A DNA stretch of 64,000 nucleotides from Rhinopomastus cyanomelas (lineage: Eukaryota; Chordata; Aves; Bucerotiformes; Rhinopomastidae), in assembly GCA_013400115.1 (NCBI GenBank), contig VXBP01009432.1, forward strand, positions 498,420-562,419. Reading direction: 5' to 3'. The translations under genes were made by a program, and so were the position numbers. This document shows, in pieces, positions 36,215-47,300 of the stretch (positions are counted from its first letter, which is position 1; every line of letters begins with the position of its first letter). Under the pieces are notes generated by a model that saw nothing but the letters and a program-made list of their open reading frames with translations, was not told the origin of the DNA and did no database searches.

Positions 36215-36634
36215 TGTTTTAAAAAACAACCTTCTATGCTGAAAACAGATCTTTTTTGCAATACTAGAAGTAAGGCTTCTCCAGTGCCACTTGGCATTTA
36301 GAGACCAAACATGAAAGAAAGTTTATACTCCAGACAGTCAGAGAAATTAAAATTTAGGCTTTCCAAGAAATTTAGCTTTTGCTTTTTTTGCCAGTAGATT
36401 CCTTATTATTTCTGAAGGCTTATGACAAAATCAGAGCCCTCTACTTCCGTGTAAACACTAGCTTGTGACAAAATCAGGGGTGGGATGTATTAGTTTCTTA
36501 GTTTCTGAGATGATAATAGAAATTTAGAAGAAACTCTAAATTAGGCCAGTCTAAGTAAGATCAGATTTTGAAATGGGATGGAGGCCAGTTTTAAACAGGA
36601 AAGTTGTTTTTTGGGGTGTGGCAGCATGGAACAA

Positions 36635-36925
36635 TGAAGAAGCAGCAACGCAGCTGCAGGCTTAGACATCACAGCTAAGGAATGCTGCTAGCTGGTGAGA
36701 AGAACCAAGTGTCATGGTAATGAGATAATCGAGAAGGCCAGAAGCTACAAGAACTGAGGCACCTGGGGTATGTAGCTGAGCACCAGTGACTGCTTGTTTA
36801 TATGTGTGTTGTACCAATGAAGTAAGGATACATGTGTAGAAAGGATATACAAGAATGCACTGAGCTGAATAAAAGGTACCACTGCTTGCACATCAACTTG
36901 AACTCTGTGTCGTTTGTCTGTCTCA
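36635..36925 (+). mobile_element. Probable solo LTR of an endogenous retrovirus
   Basis: The segment begins TGAAGAAG and ends GTCTCA, a TGA...TCA inverted end pair, and is flanked by a 4-base direct repeat (acaa at 36631-36634 and 36926-36929). It contains a TATA-like stretch, then AATAAA at about 36868 ('ctgaataaaaggtacc'), then a 'ctctgtgtcgtttgtctgtctc' R/U5-like end, the order expected of an LTR. No gag, pol or env lies nearby, so it would be a solo LTR. The 4-base duplication is weak support; a start at 36618 (tgtggcagc) with an end at ...caaca is an alternative. Confidence 0.5.
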
Positions 36926-36929
36926 ACAA

Positions 36930-39614
36930 TGACATTGGAGTGTTGGTTTGATTGTGGGTTTTTAAATGATTTTTGTTACTTGCTTACTTGGTTTATTTAT
37001 TTTCCATTTAGCAGAGAAAGTAAAATAAAATCTATGGGCTGGAAAGATGGTGTAGTCAGATTTGAGGTAAGGCATTGATTTCTAGTGGAAGGAACGGTGG
37101 GCCACTAGAAACCAAATTAATAGAGTATGTAGAAGATTTTCTCTGATATTCTGTTTTTGTTCTGGATTAGACAGAAATGGTAGGAGTAATGTGGTTTCTT
37201 ACAACAGATATACAAGTAATGCTTTGACATATGATTTCTCAACTGAACTGATTTCCTTTCTGTTGTTGGAGACTGGACTATTCCTCTCAACCTGAATAGC
37301 TGTATATTCCTAATCAATCAGATTGTGTTTGTTTGGAAAGAGACAGATGAAACTCTACTGGAGAGGAATGTAACTATTATTTATGAATGTAAAGTTAATC
37401 CTTTAAAACAATACAGACAAAGAAAAGTTATCATTGAAGAGCACGTGCATATTCACACCTGATTTGCAGAAAAATGCACTTAAGACATAGCTGTAAGTAT
37501 TTCAGAGAAAAAATTCCAGTTTTCAATCATATCACAGAATTTTTTTAATACTGTTCAAAAAGTACCTGACTCTACATAAACACCAACTATAACATGATGT
37601 AGACAATCGAGAAACAAGCAAATGTATTTTTCAATGCTAAAAGAAATTACATTTGTACAGGTAGAAAGCAAAATCAAAGCTGATAAAAATGTTAAATTTT
37701 ATGAAAAATCTTTTTCAGTTCACATCAAAATAATAACTTTACATTCTCTATTTTTAATAGTATAAGCAGCAACAACATAAAAAAGAACAAACACTCACAG
37801 AATGTTTGAAACCAGTTGTTCATAAGTTATTAGCAAATTAAAAAAAAATTAATTACAAGCACTTGTAGCCCACACAAATCTTTTAGAATTGGCACCGTCT
37901 CTCTAAAACATCTATATTCTATATAGATTTCTAATTACAAATACCACCAGCAGCTGCCATATAATCCTATTAGTACACGTAATATACATAGTATATTTGT
38001 TCCCATTTGACAGATTGGAGTGACTTAATGATTATTGTTTGTTCATACTGTTGTTACTCAGATGAGATAGAATCAGCCATATACACCCATTCATCACCTA
38101 GATTACTTACCTTTACGATTCACTGGTCCATATCTTTTGTCCTTCTCACAGTATAAAAGTGTAAGTGGTAATGGCAGAAATTTGAAGGGAGTATATAATA
38201 ATAAACATAGCAAGAAAAATGCATTCAGATAATTCAACTAGAAGTCTTTAATACATACAGCACACACTGAAATGGGCAGCAGGTGAATGATTTTCTTGTT
38301 CATGGAAGGTACTGACTCCCTTTTATGAGATGAATGAAACTACCAGAAAACTGTGACCTGATTCCTATATTTGCATACGTTCTTTCACATCCCTCAACAC
38401 ATTCACTCAAAGTATGGTTTCCCCATGGAGATACTTGTAAGGATAAAGAAAGGTGGGAAGGTACTATTCACCACTCCTGACAATTTTCCTCATCAATGAA
38501 TCTAATAAAATACATCTGTTGCTTGATTCAGAAGAAAGTGGTAAGAGCACCCTCTGACCATCATTCTCTGCTGAAGCAAATTGCCAGGATCTAGGCTTGG
38601 TTAGCCGCTATCACACATTCATTTTCTTTACATTGATATTAATCTGCACTGATTCTGCTGGCCTCAATAGGTTAGGGGCCAATGTCAGTAAAGGACTTCA
38701 GTACTTAAAGTTATACAGCGTATTACCTAGGTTTTAAATACCATTGTGTTCCAGTGTGGAGGCCAGAACCCTTCGTTAAAAATCTAAATTTACTGAGAAG
38801 GCTGTGGGAGTAGTTAGATGCCCAGGAAAGCAGTGAACAAGGGAAAGAACATCTGAGATTACTCTATTCAAGCCAGTGTGGAAATGCAATGCCCAGAAAA
38901 GACTATTTGTCATCTGGGATCAAGTTTTGGACGTGGCAATCATTTTTGTTTCAAAGATGAGTGGCTTTTATAAAAATGGCTGGAGGAAAATGAAATTAAT
39001 CCCTTTTTCTGCAGTCTCAGAAAAGTGAGAATCCCAAGTTGGCCTGTGTGCTGTGCACTCTTGTGTGCTGACTCTTGGGATATATGGGCATTTATATATA
39101 TTCTGTTTTTTTCAGTCCCTGATGGGTTTTAGCCATGACTTAGGTATAAAGAACCTTAGCAGAGTCAAGATCAGAGTCGTTCTGAGCATACACAGACATA
39201 TAATGCTAGATGCCCGAGTAAGGTGGCAGTAGAATACTGGTTTTAAAAATGAGTTTTAAATGTAAGTATTAAATTCTACTGAAATCCTAACTTTAGGCAC
39301 CAAAGACCTTTTTTGGGTCAGGCCAGACACTGATCTCCAATACAATAAAGAAGTCACAGTCACATCATTAATTCTGTGCACAGTGTTCTGATTTCTCTAA
39401 GGACCCAGCACTTTTTGTATGCTGTCTGTTGCTTTCATGTTTCTTTTTTCACCTCATAAATAATGTATTAAGCAGAAAAGCAAAGTTGCACACTTTCCTC
39501 TACAGAATTGACACCCACAGTTATACTTTCTCTCTGCCTGGTCTTGGTCTCTCTAAAGAAAACATCCCCACGTAAACTCTTCTATCATACAGTGTGAATC
39601 GTGGATTGGCCTTC
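36930..39614. other. AT-rich sequence downstream of GRM5
   Basis: Strongly AT-rich, no recognised repeats. It may include a longer form of the GRM5 3' UTR, since vertebrate GRM5 transcripts have long UTRs, but no boundary is visible. Confidence 0.35.
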
Positions 39615-42600
39615 CTATCTACTCTCATTGGAGACTTTATTCTCCCACTTTTGATTACAAAGTTTTCCTTTTGCAAACATAGCAACTAAATCAACATCCA
39701 AGCAAGCTACATCTTAACAGTTTTTTTAAAATTAGCATTTAACCTTTAATTGGAATTTTATAGCTGGAAATCAGTGGAAGAAGCCAGCACCTTGTGATCA
39801 ACCAGGCTCCCATGAAACATCGGCAAGTGCTGTGTGGACCATGGTTTGAAATCTCTGATTTAAGGTGTCTGTATGAGTTTAGGCACCGAAAGTTCAGATA
39901 GAAGTACAAGGAAGCACATTTGCAAAGTCATGCAATTATTCTTCGGAGCCAATTAAAAAGACAGTTTTTCATCAGTATTGCTAATACATCTTTCCAACTG
40001 GCCTATCAGAGTTTATTTCAAAAGCATAGGTTCCAGAAGTGGTTACCCCTTTACCCTTCAAGGTTGGCCTCAAGCACAAATGAAGCAAGAGATCTTCTGA
40101 GGTCCCTGTGGTCAGAAATAGACAGTAGTTTCAACTCCTTTAATTCCCTTTCTGGCAGCAGTACTAAACTGGAAGGCAAGTTCAAGCCATTCGGTTGGTA
40201 TTTGCACATCATTTAGTTTGACTGAAAAGTGTTCATGATTGTAATCTTTGCTTTTATGTCAAAAACCCCCGAAATTATATCTTATTATCCTAAACAGAGA
40301 CTAGCATACAAACAGGATAATGAAGTAATAATATCTGGCATTCAAAATTTTCTTTCTTCGTATGTCAGACCCATAGGCTTCTATTAAAGGACTTTCCGGT
40401 CTTGCAAACCTCCCATTGGTCTCCTTTAAATTACTACTATAGTAATTACATAATTGTTGTCTTCTTCCCCCAAAACCCCTTCGTCCTTTTGTTCAAGTAC
40501 AAACCTATCATACAAGGTGACATTGGAGCATTTCAGCCTGTATCACTAAAATGGATTCTGTCTTCCTTAAATGCCACTAATGCTGATCTATCTTTCATTA
40601 AAGACAACGGGGAGGCAAAATCTCAGCAGGCTCTGTCCTTGGTTCCTTGTGCAATTAAAATTTCTGCTGTGGCTAATGGATGTACAAAAGATGCATGACT
40701 CCTCTCAAAGGAGAGTGAGCAAAAGTCTTTAAAATGTGGGTCATGTAACCTTAGGGTTTTAGCCTCTTAAAACATGCATTCAACTACCAGATTGAGGGTT
40801 TATATAGGAAAGTTGTCAAGAAGGTCTGAGCAATGGCTATGGCCAGAATTGTCTAGAACTGCAGTTTGGGAACAGAATGGGTATGTTTATGTTGAGTCAT
40901 GGTTTGACAGTTTCTATTTCCCACTTCTTTTTCCTAGTTTATATTTAAGAAAAGGTTTTTATATCTGTCTGTATCATCCTTATTTCACAGTGCGGTCAAG
41001 CTCACAAATTTTAGTAGGAATGTATTAACATCAAACTCCCACCATCATAAGTAAAGACTACAGAAACAGGAACTTAAAGGTCTGGGGAAAAATCAAAGTG
41101 CACAATGTCTTAAAAAGGGCATTCGTCAACAGTTTGAAAATAGAGGAGAACAGATAGTGACAGTATCCCTTTGCAAGTCACATTAACTCTCTCAGTACAT
41201 TCTATAAATATCAAAACAATATTGCACCAACATATATTATCTTCCTTGGACAACATTTAAATGATCTAGACTCCCTAAATACGATTGTGTCACACACTGA
41301 CTGGACATGCTCTTCCAATAAATGGGGGGTTATAACCTGTGAAAGAAGATGCTTTGTCCTGAAGACATGAGCAGCTAGATAATGATGAGACATGCTAGTA
41401 CTGTTAGCCAAGAGGGCAAAACCAGGTTCTGGTCTGGAAGCCCTACAGCTGCACAGAGCTGAGTGTGTGCTAATCAGTTGTACGAGGAGGCAAGAACTGT
41501 ATATAGGCATAGCCAGTAAATGATTGTACCTGACAAAATAAGCACGCCCACAGACTGCTGTCGGACAAGGCTACCTTGTGTAGGATGTACAGCCACTAGC
41601 GTGTCTCTGTGAGGTGCTAGCCTCAGTCACCGATTACATATATTTTAATGTTGTTGAGCAAATAGGGGTGCAGCATGTAATGATGAAACTAGCTTCCCAA
41701 AGGAATATAAAATGGTCTTTGCTAAACTATTTGAATGTGCTTTAGTTCATTTTTTAGTTTGTTTGATCAAATATTTTGGGCGTGGTGGAGAAAGAAGGGG
41801 TATGGATTTTTATTACAAAATAGTTGTTATATTTAAGGAAATAAGATCTAACATTTTGAAAATGAAACATAGCAGCCTTATTTCAAGGCTCCCTTCCACG
41901 AGGCTGTCTTGTCTATAAGGCTACAACTCAAGCTTGAATTGAACTGCATCACTCTCCACTTCCTACTACCCTTAAATAAAATAAAACAAACCCATAAAAG
42001 TTTGGCACCTGAGGACAGCTATATCCTGAAAAAGGGAGCCAATACAGTGTGCGTTTAGGGCCTGACTTACAAGTTCTATGTAACTACCCCTATCAAAAAT
42101 TATTCAGTGTCTATTCAAACTGTAAAACTCTTCCCTGCCTGTATTAAAAAAGTGCTGTGACAGTATGAAGTGCACTAAACCATACTACCTTCATATAGGA
42201 AAGAATTATGAGGAATCCCCTTGCTTCTGTGAGTTGCTAGGAAACAAAGAAAGACTATGTATGTTCATATCTCATTAGGTCTTCTCTATTTCAACCTTTA
42301 CTCTGTATTGCTTTGAAAATACATTTTTCTCTTTTTTTGCCACAGTTCATAGCTGCAAGGCATCAGCAGCCAAATAGAGTTGTTGCTTATTAAAGGGTAG
42401 ATAAATCACCTCCAGGGCATATTTTGACATTTTTTCCCCTACACAGTTGTAATTATGGCAACCTTTCCACTGACAGTTAGTGTTCATCATGATCCAGACT
42501 GGTTTCCTAGAATTCATTCAAACTATGGCAAAAATCCTTAGAGTGTTTCTTACAGGCAAAGACTACGGGAACCCAAACAAGTATTTCAACTGGTAATATT

Positions 42601-43569
42601 AGCACAAGAATGTCCATAGAAATGCATTAATTTCAGTGGGGTGTGCAGCTGCAGTGGAGCTTGGTAGTGCTGCTAGAAAGAGAATATTCACCTCAATGAC
42701 TTGCCCTGATAAGGGTATTACAAAACAGTACTCCAGAAAATATTTTTTGCTACTTCGTTATTTGTTGGCAACACGGTGAAATACGCAGGAAATCTTCCTT
42801 GTGTGTTGTTGCTGTGAAGGTGAATCCAATGTTAACAAATTGAATTTTTGATACTGATAGAAGAGGATTCCATAAACAAATGTGTAGATTGAGAAGTCAC
42901 TTGTAAAGCCCTCCGTATTGCAGTCACTCGCTGCGTAGCCTCAGCTTAGTGTTATCCACGTGTAACATATCACGGACACGATATGCTTCAGCAAAAAGTT
43001 TGGTAGTTGTTGAACATACATTACTGCTTTTTTTGAGATCTTCATAGAAAAAAAAAAGAAAGAAAGCTTGACAGGTTGGTCCCAGATTTCAGTCTGTTAG
43101 AAAATGTACATTCAATGTTTGGTCTTCTATGCTTGATAAAAGATCAAGGTTCACTTCTGGGTAAGGAATCAGAGTAAACAAACAAACCATTGTACAGTTG
43201 TTTACAATCTTGCTTCCCCCCACCCCGTAATTGTACACACAGTTCATTGTGATACTAAAGCAAAGCACTTGGTATGTAACTGATTTAACAGACTCCTTGT
43301 AAGCCCTCAAAAATAGATTCAGTGTTTCTGAAAAGCCCATGTTTTTTTAAGGCCACGATAATCTGCCAAGAGTCGTTTTGTCTTTAGAACAGAATAAATA
43401 ATCTGATGTTTCCACTTCTCAAGTAATTTCTCTTCTTCCTGTCCATTTCTCACAAGATGACCCAATGCCTCTTACTCTATCTGCGTAAACACTGGCGATC
43501 TTGAAGGCTTGGCTCTCCCCTCACTACTTGCTTGTAGTCATTGAGATCCAACATTGTCTTGAACTACAT
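39615..43569 (-). other. GRM5: GRM5 3' untranslated region (extent inferred)
   Basis: The sequence directly 3' of the GRM5 stop codon on the minus strand, AT-rich and notably free of recognised CR1 insertions, as expected of a transcribed, constrained UTR. Minus-strand AATAAA hexamers lie at 41809-41814 (UTR about 1.75 kb) and 39636-39641 (about 3.9 kb). The second gives a UTR length nearer to what I recall for mammalian GRM5. Neither has a decisive downstream element, so the end is a guess. Confidence 0.4.
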
Positions 43570-44389
43570 TCACAGAGAAGAAGAACTTTGAGTATAATCT
43601 CTGATGAGGAGTGTATCATACTTTGGGGATGACGGGATACAGAGAGCTGATTCAGAAGCCGGAGAACTAGGAGATGCACTTCCAGAGTCAATGGAGTCTC
43701 TAAAAGGAGAAGGAGGAGTTAATGCTACCAACTCCTCAAGGTCTTGCTTGGCTGATGGGTTCTCTGAAGTGCCTTCTTTGACGCTGTCACTTGAAGGTTT
43801 CCTTGCTGACTGTGAAGCGCCATTGACTTCAATAGCAGGAAGCGGTTGGATCTCTGCAAGTGTGGTCATTGTTGTAGGGAGCTGGATTTCCCGTGGAATC
43901 AGGTATGAAGAGCAGAGCGGGCTGGCCACCATTGTCCCTGGAGAGGCTGTTGAAAGCATCATATTGTTTAGCTCACTGATATTGGCTGTAAAGCGGGTGA
44001 CAACACTACTGATCTGCTCCATGATTGAACCTTGAGAAGAGCTACTTTGAGGAGGCTCTGACTGGAAGGTGGGAGCATCATCTTCTGTTCGACTAACAGA
44101 GGCAGTTCTGTGGCTCAAGGTGCTGATAGGTGAGGGTGTCTGTGGTTGGTACTGAGCTGGGTATTGCTCTTCTGCTTCTGAAACTTCGTAAAGCGTTTTG
44201 GCACTGGCCTCGGGAAATGTAGCGCTGCTACTGTGTCGGCTGCTATCTGTGCTTTTAGAAAAAGGCTTGATCACTGCAGTTTGATTAGGGTTCTCTTTTT
44301 TGTTGATGTGGACTGACAATCGCTGCCAAAGGTGTGCTCCTCTGCTGCTTTTCTCATTCTGGGCCCAGGAAACTGATTTCCCATTAGAG
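43570..44389 (-). CDS. GRM5: Metabotropic glutamate receptor 5, terminal coding exon (C-terminal tail)
   Basis: GRM5 encodes the Gq-coupled postsynaptic glutamate receptor mGluR5. This exon encodes the last 272 residues of the cytoplasmic tail. The acceptor is tttgcag|C at 44390/44389 and the first base completes a split AG|C serine codon. The tail opens SNGKSVSWAQNEKSSRGAHL, matching the mammalian tail almost residue for residue. Further conserved blocks are INKKENPNQTAVIKPF, SSSSQGSIMEQISSVVTRF with TANISELN, and SSYLIPREIQLPTTMTT. The Homer EVH1 ligand PPSPF lies at 43702-43716 and the PDZ ligand SSSSL at the stop (43573-43587). The Gly/Ala-rich stretch that mammalian mGluR5 carries after the KPF...KST block is absent; a short serine-rich segment stands there instead. 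The plus-strand 143-codon frame here is a shadow. Confidence 0.97.
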
Positions 44390-47300
44390 CTGCAAACAGA
44401 AATGAGGTAAGATGGTAACTTGCATCCAAGTTAAAAATACGATCACTGTACCTACAGCATGGATTTGTCGTATGCAAGACCGTACATTCATCATAAAGCT
44501 GATTCTAATTTGATCTATATTGGAACATATCTTTATCCATCATTTATAACTGTGTATTCTAGGAAAACATGCAGAGCTTTTCAGCTCATTTCTCAGACCA
44601 TTTGTGTAATCCAGCCTTGTGACCCGCTTTGTGCTTGTTCATGGCCACTGCTGATCCCACTGGTGCTGCCCTTGAGACACAGGCAGTGTCCATCTTGGGG
44701 AAGGGAGCAGCTCAATGGCTTCCCTTCTGTTGGATTGGTGTGAAGAAGGGTCATGAAGAAATGAGGAAGAAATAAAAGCCTGAAGGGAATAGATGAGAGA
44801 CCTAGACTGGCTGGCTTGCATGGGGCAGACATATAGGCTGGCCTGGGAATATTCAGTGGTAAGGAGCTTAGTGTAGGGTGCTGGTGATGGATTCCTGGTG
44901 TAGTGCAGTCCTGGTGTAGATTGGGAGATGGAGAAGCATAATCTGTTATGGCTGGGGAAAAGCTCTTTATATCCCAGTACTTGAAAGTCTTGATCAGCAC
45001 CTAGAAAGAGGCTGTACTGGTTGTGAGTAGAGAGATGCTTCTAACGGATGACCTGTTCTTCACAGAGATACTTGGTAAGTTAGCCACCGCTAGCTTAAAG
45101 AAAATAGGAAAGAAATAACTGACAAACTTTAGGAGAAGCTACTCGTGATGACCCAAGTTTGGAGAAAGCAATAAACCCTTCGCTCCACTCTCCTGCAAAT
45201 TGAGTTCCCTTAGTGTAGCTTCTCTTCAGATCCCATCACACCCTTCTCTTTATGAAAGTTTTCTCCTCTTCTTACCTAAGAAAAGCCAGATGTGGCACTT
45301 ATAAACACATAGTCTGAAACCACTTTTTGGTTGATGATCTGGTGTTTATATAAATATATTAACCTATAGTTCTTGGGATGAAGAAAGAAATAGTCTTACT
45401 CAGAACAGACAATGACTGAAGTTATGTCAACAGGAGAAACATGTTGTCCATATACAAATCAGTATGATTTACAGAAAAATGCAACAGAACTTTGAACAAT
45501 TTGCTTTTGTTTCAAAAACATTTGCTACTGTCATTGAGAATGTTTTTGAAAGACAACTGCATTGGAGACCCTGGCAGAGTATCACAAATTTGTTGTTTGT
45601 TTGCTTTTAGAGCCTGAAATAGATATACTCACACTTTAGCCTGTAGTGTAACAGTTTGCAAGACACTTCTTTTAAGAAATACAGATGACTTTATACCAGC
45701 CCTATGTTCAATAGCTCTTCCAGTCATCTACAACAGCAAAAGTTGTGCGCTGAGTGTGAACGAGCCTTCTTGGGGGTCCACATCCACAATTACATTACCT
45801 GGAGTTATGATGGATCATATAACACAGTATATACTAACAGCCTTCCCCTTCAAACACAGTGTAATGGAATCCAGAAGACAAACACAATGGAAACCAGTGG
45901 GTATTTTAAGAGGGGCTAGACTGGGAGATGATCTGTATGAGTATGTAAGGGCTCACTCCTTTGCTGTAGTGATAACCAGGATGCTATCTGAATCTTATAC
46001 ATCAATAGTTATGCACATATCTCCATATCTGGCAAGGCAGACCAACAGCTGGTACCCTGTAACTTGCTATTCAGACAATCCTTTCCTTTCGTTGTTCCTC
46101 AAACAGATAAAGACAGAAAATCAAAACTAATCTGTAGCCTAATCACTTTGAATCTTTGCATATCTGTGGATAAGATTCTGAGCAGAACAAAAGCTGGCAC
46201 TAACATCTTTCAGAGGAAAGCTGCTGCCTCTGAGGACTGTAGGGTCCTTTCACTAGGACATGTACTCAGTGGCTGCTTGAGAGCCTGAGTTCGGAGAGAG
46301 CTTAGTTCCAGCAGCAGAAGGAAGAATTGGATCCCTGCAATCTCCTCCCAGCTCCTACTGAGTTTGAGCTGAACCAGGAGACTGGGTGGCTTGGCACTTG
46401 GAACTTTTTGAGAGGTCCTGGTTCCTGGATGTCCTTGCTGGTGGTGTCTCTTAAGTTCTTAACAGAAGTTAAGGCTTCTTAACAGAATTTCAGGCTTCAG
46501 TTAGATTTGTGACTGATATGACCGCCACAGAGGTAGAATAAGTGTCAATGGCTTGAAGAATGAGCCAATGCAAATAAAAAAGCTTGTCTGAAGAAAGAGA
46601 TGTAGTTTAACATTCACTTGACTTAGGACAGATGTTTAAACCCTGTAACTTTAAGAGTGTGCGTGAGCACTAAATGCATGTAGACATTTTCAGCTGACTG
46701 AAGATCAGATTGTAAGAGGTTGTGAGGGGAACATGTCACTCCCTCCCTGGTCGCTGTTTAGAAGATAATTATTAAGGAGGGATATGAGGTTGAGGAGCCT
46801 GGGGAAAAGAAAAGGATGAAATCTGGAGATATTCCAAATTCTTGGAAAGGACAGCTGACAGTTAAGTCTTCAGTGAAGTCAACTCTCACCGGCTCCCCTG
46901 AATCTCACAAAATGGGGTTTGGATCAGTCTCAGCTGATGAACTTCTTTGCTGCCTTTGGATTGTGCCCACGAGTAATCAGAGCTGTATGTGTGACTCTCA
47001 TGGAGGTCCTAGGTCTCCAAAGGAGACCCAGTGGCTGTTAAATGCAAATTTTGCACAGAAGCCTGAAAGACTTGGCCATTACTCAGAGCAAATTTCTTGA
47101 CACAAAAGTCTGAAAAGGAAGCAAGCAGCATTTTGTCAGTAAGGAATGAACCCTGCCATTAAAATCATAATAATTTGTGTAACAGTAATTGGAATTGTTA
47201 TCTTGGGGATGTATCATCCACTTTATCATGCTGTGCCTACTTACTGCATAGTCAACATTGGGCAGAGATGTGCAATCGTTTGTCACCCTGGTGAAAGGAG

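Larger units (their letters stand above)
33990..36600. other. Intergenic sequence with small tandem duplications
   Basis: Non-coding sequence containing three local duplications (35138-35175, 35389-35460, 36183-36214). The plus-strand frame at 35394-35702 (102 codons) spans one duplication and shows no family motif. No gene is recognised. Confidence 0.45.

Noticed and set aside
43604..44035. Plus-strand 143-codon open frame
   Set aside because: Entirely antisense to the GRM5 terminal exon; the minus-strand translation is unmistakably mGluR5, so the plus frame is a shadow.
44593..45000. 135-codon minus-strand frame close to the GRM5 last exon
   Set aside because: Lies in the intron, is separated from the exon, has no matching splice sites and no resemblance to any mGluR5 tail; similar lengths arise by chance here.
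45756..46130. 124-codon plus-strand frame
   Set aside because: Inside a GRM5 intron and antisense to it, with another overlapping frame of different sequence; no motif.
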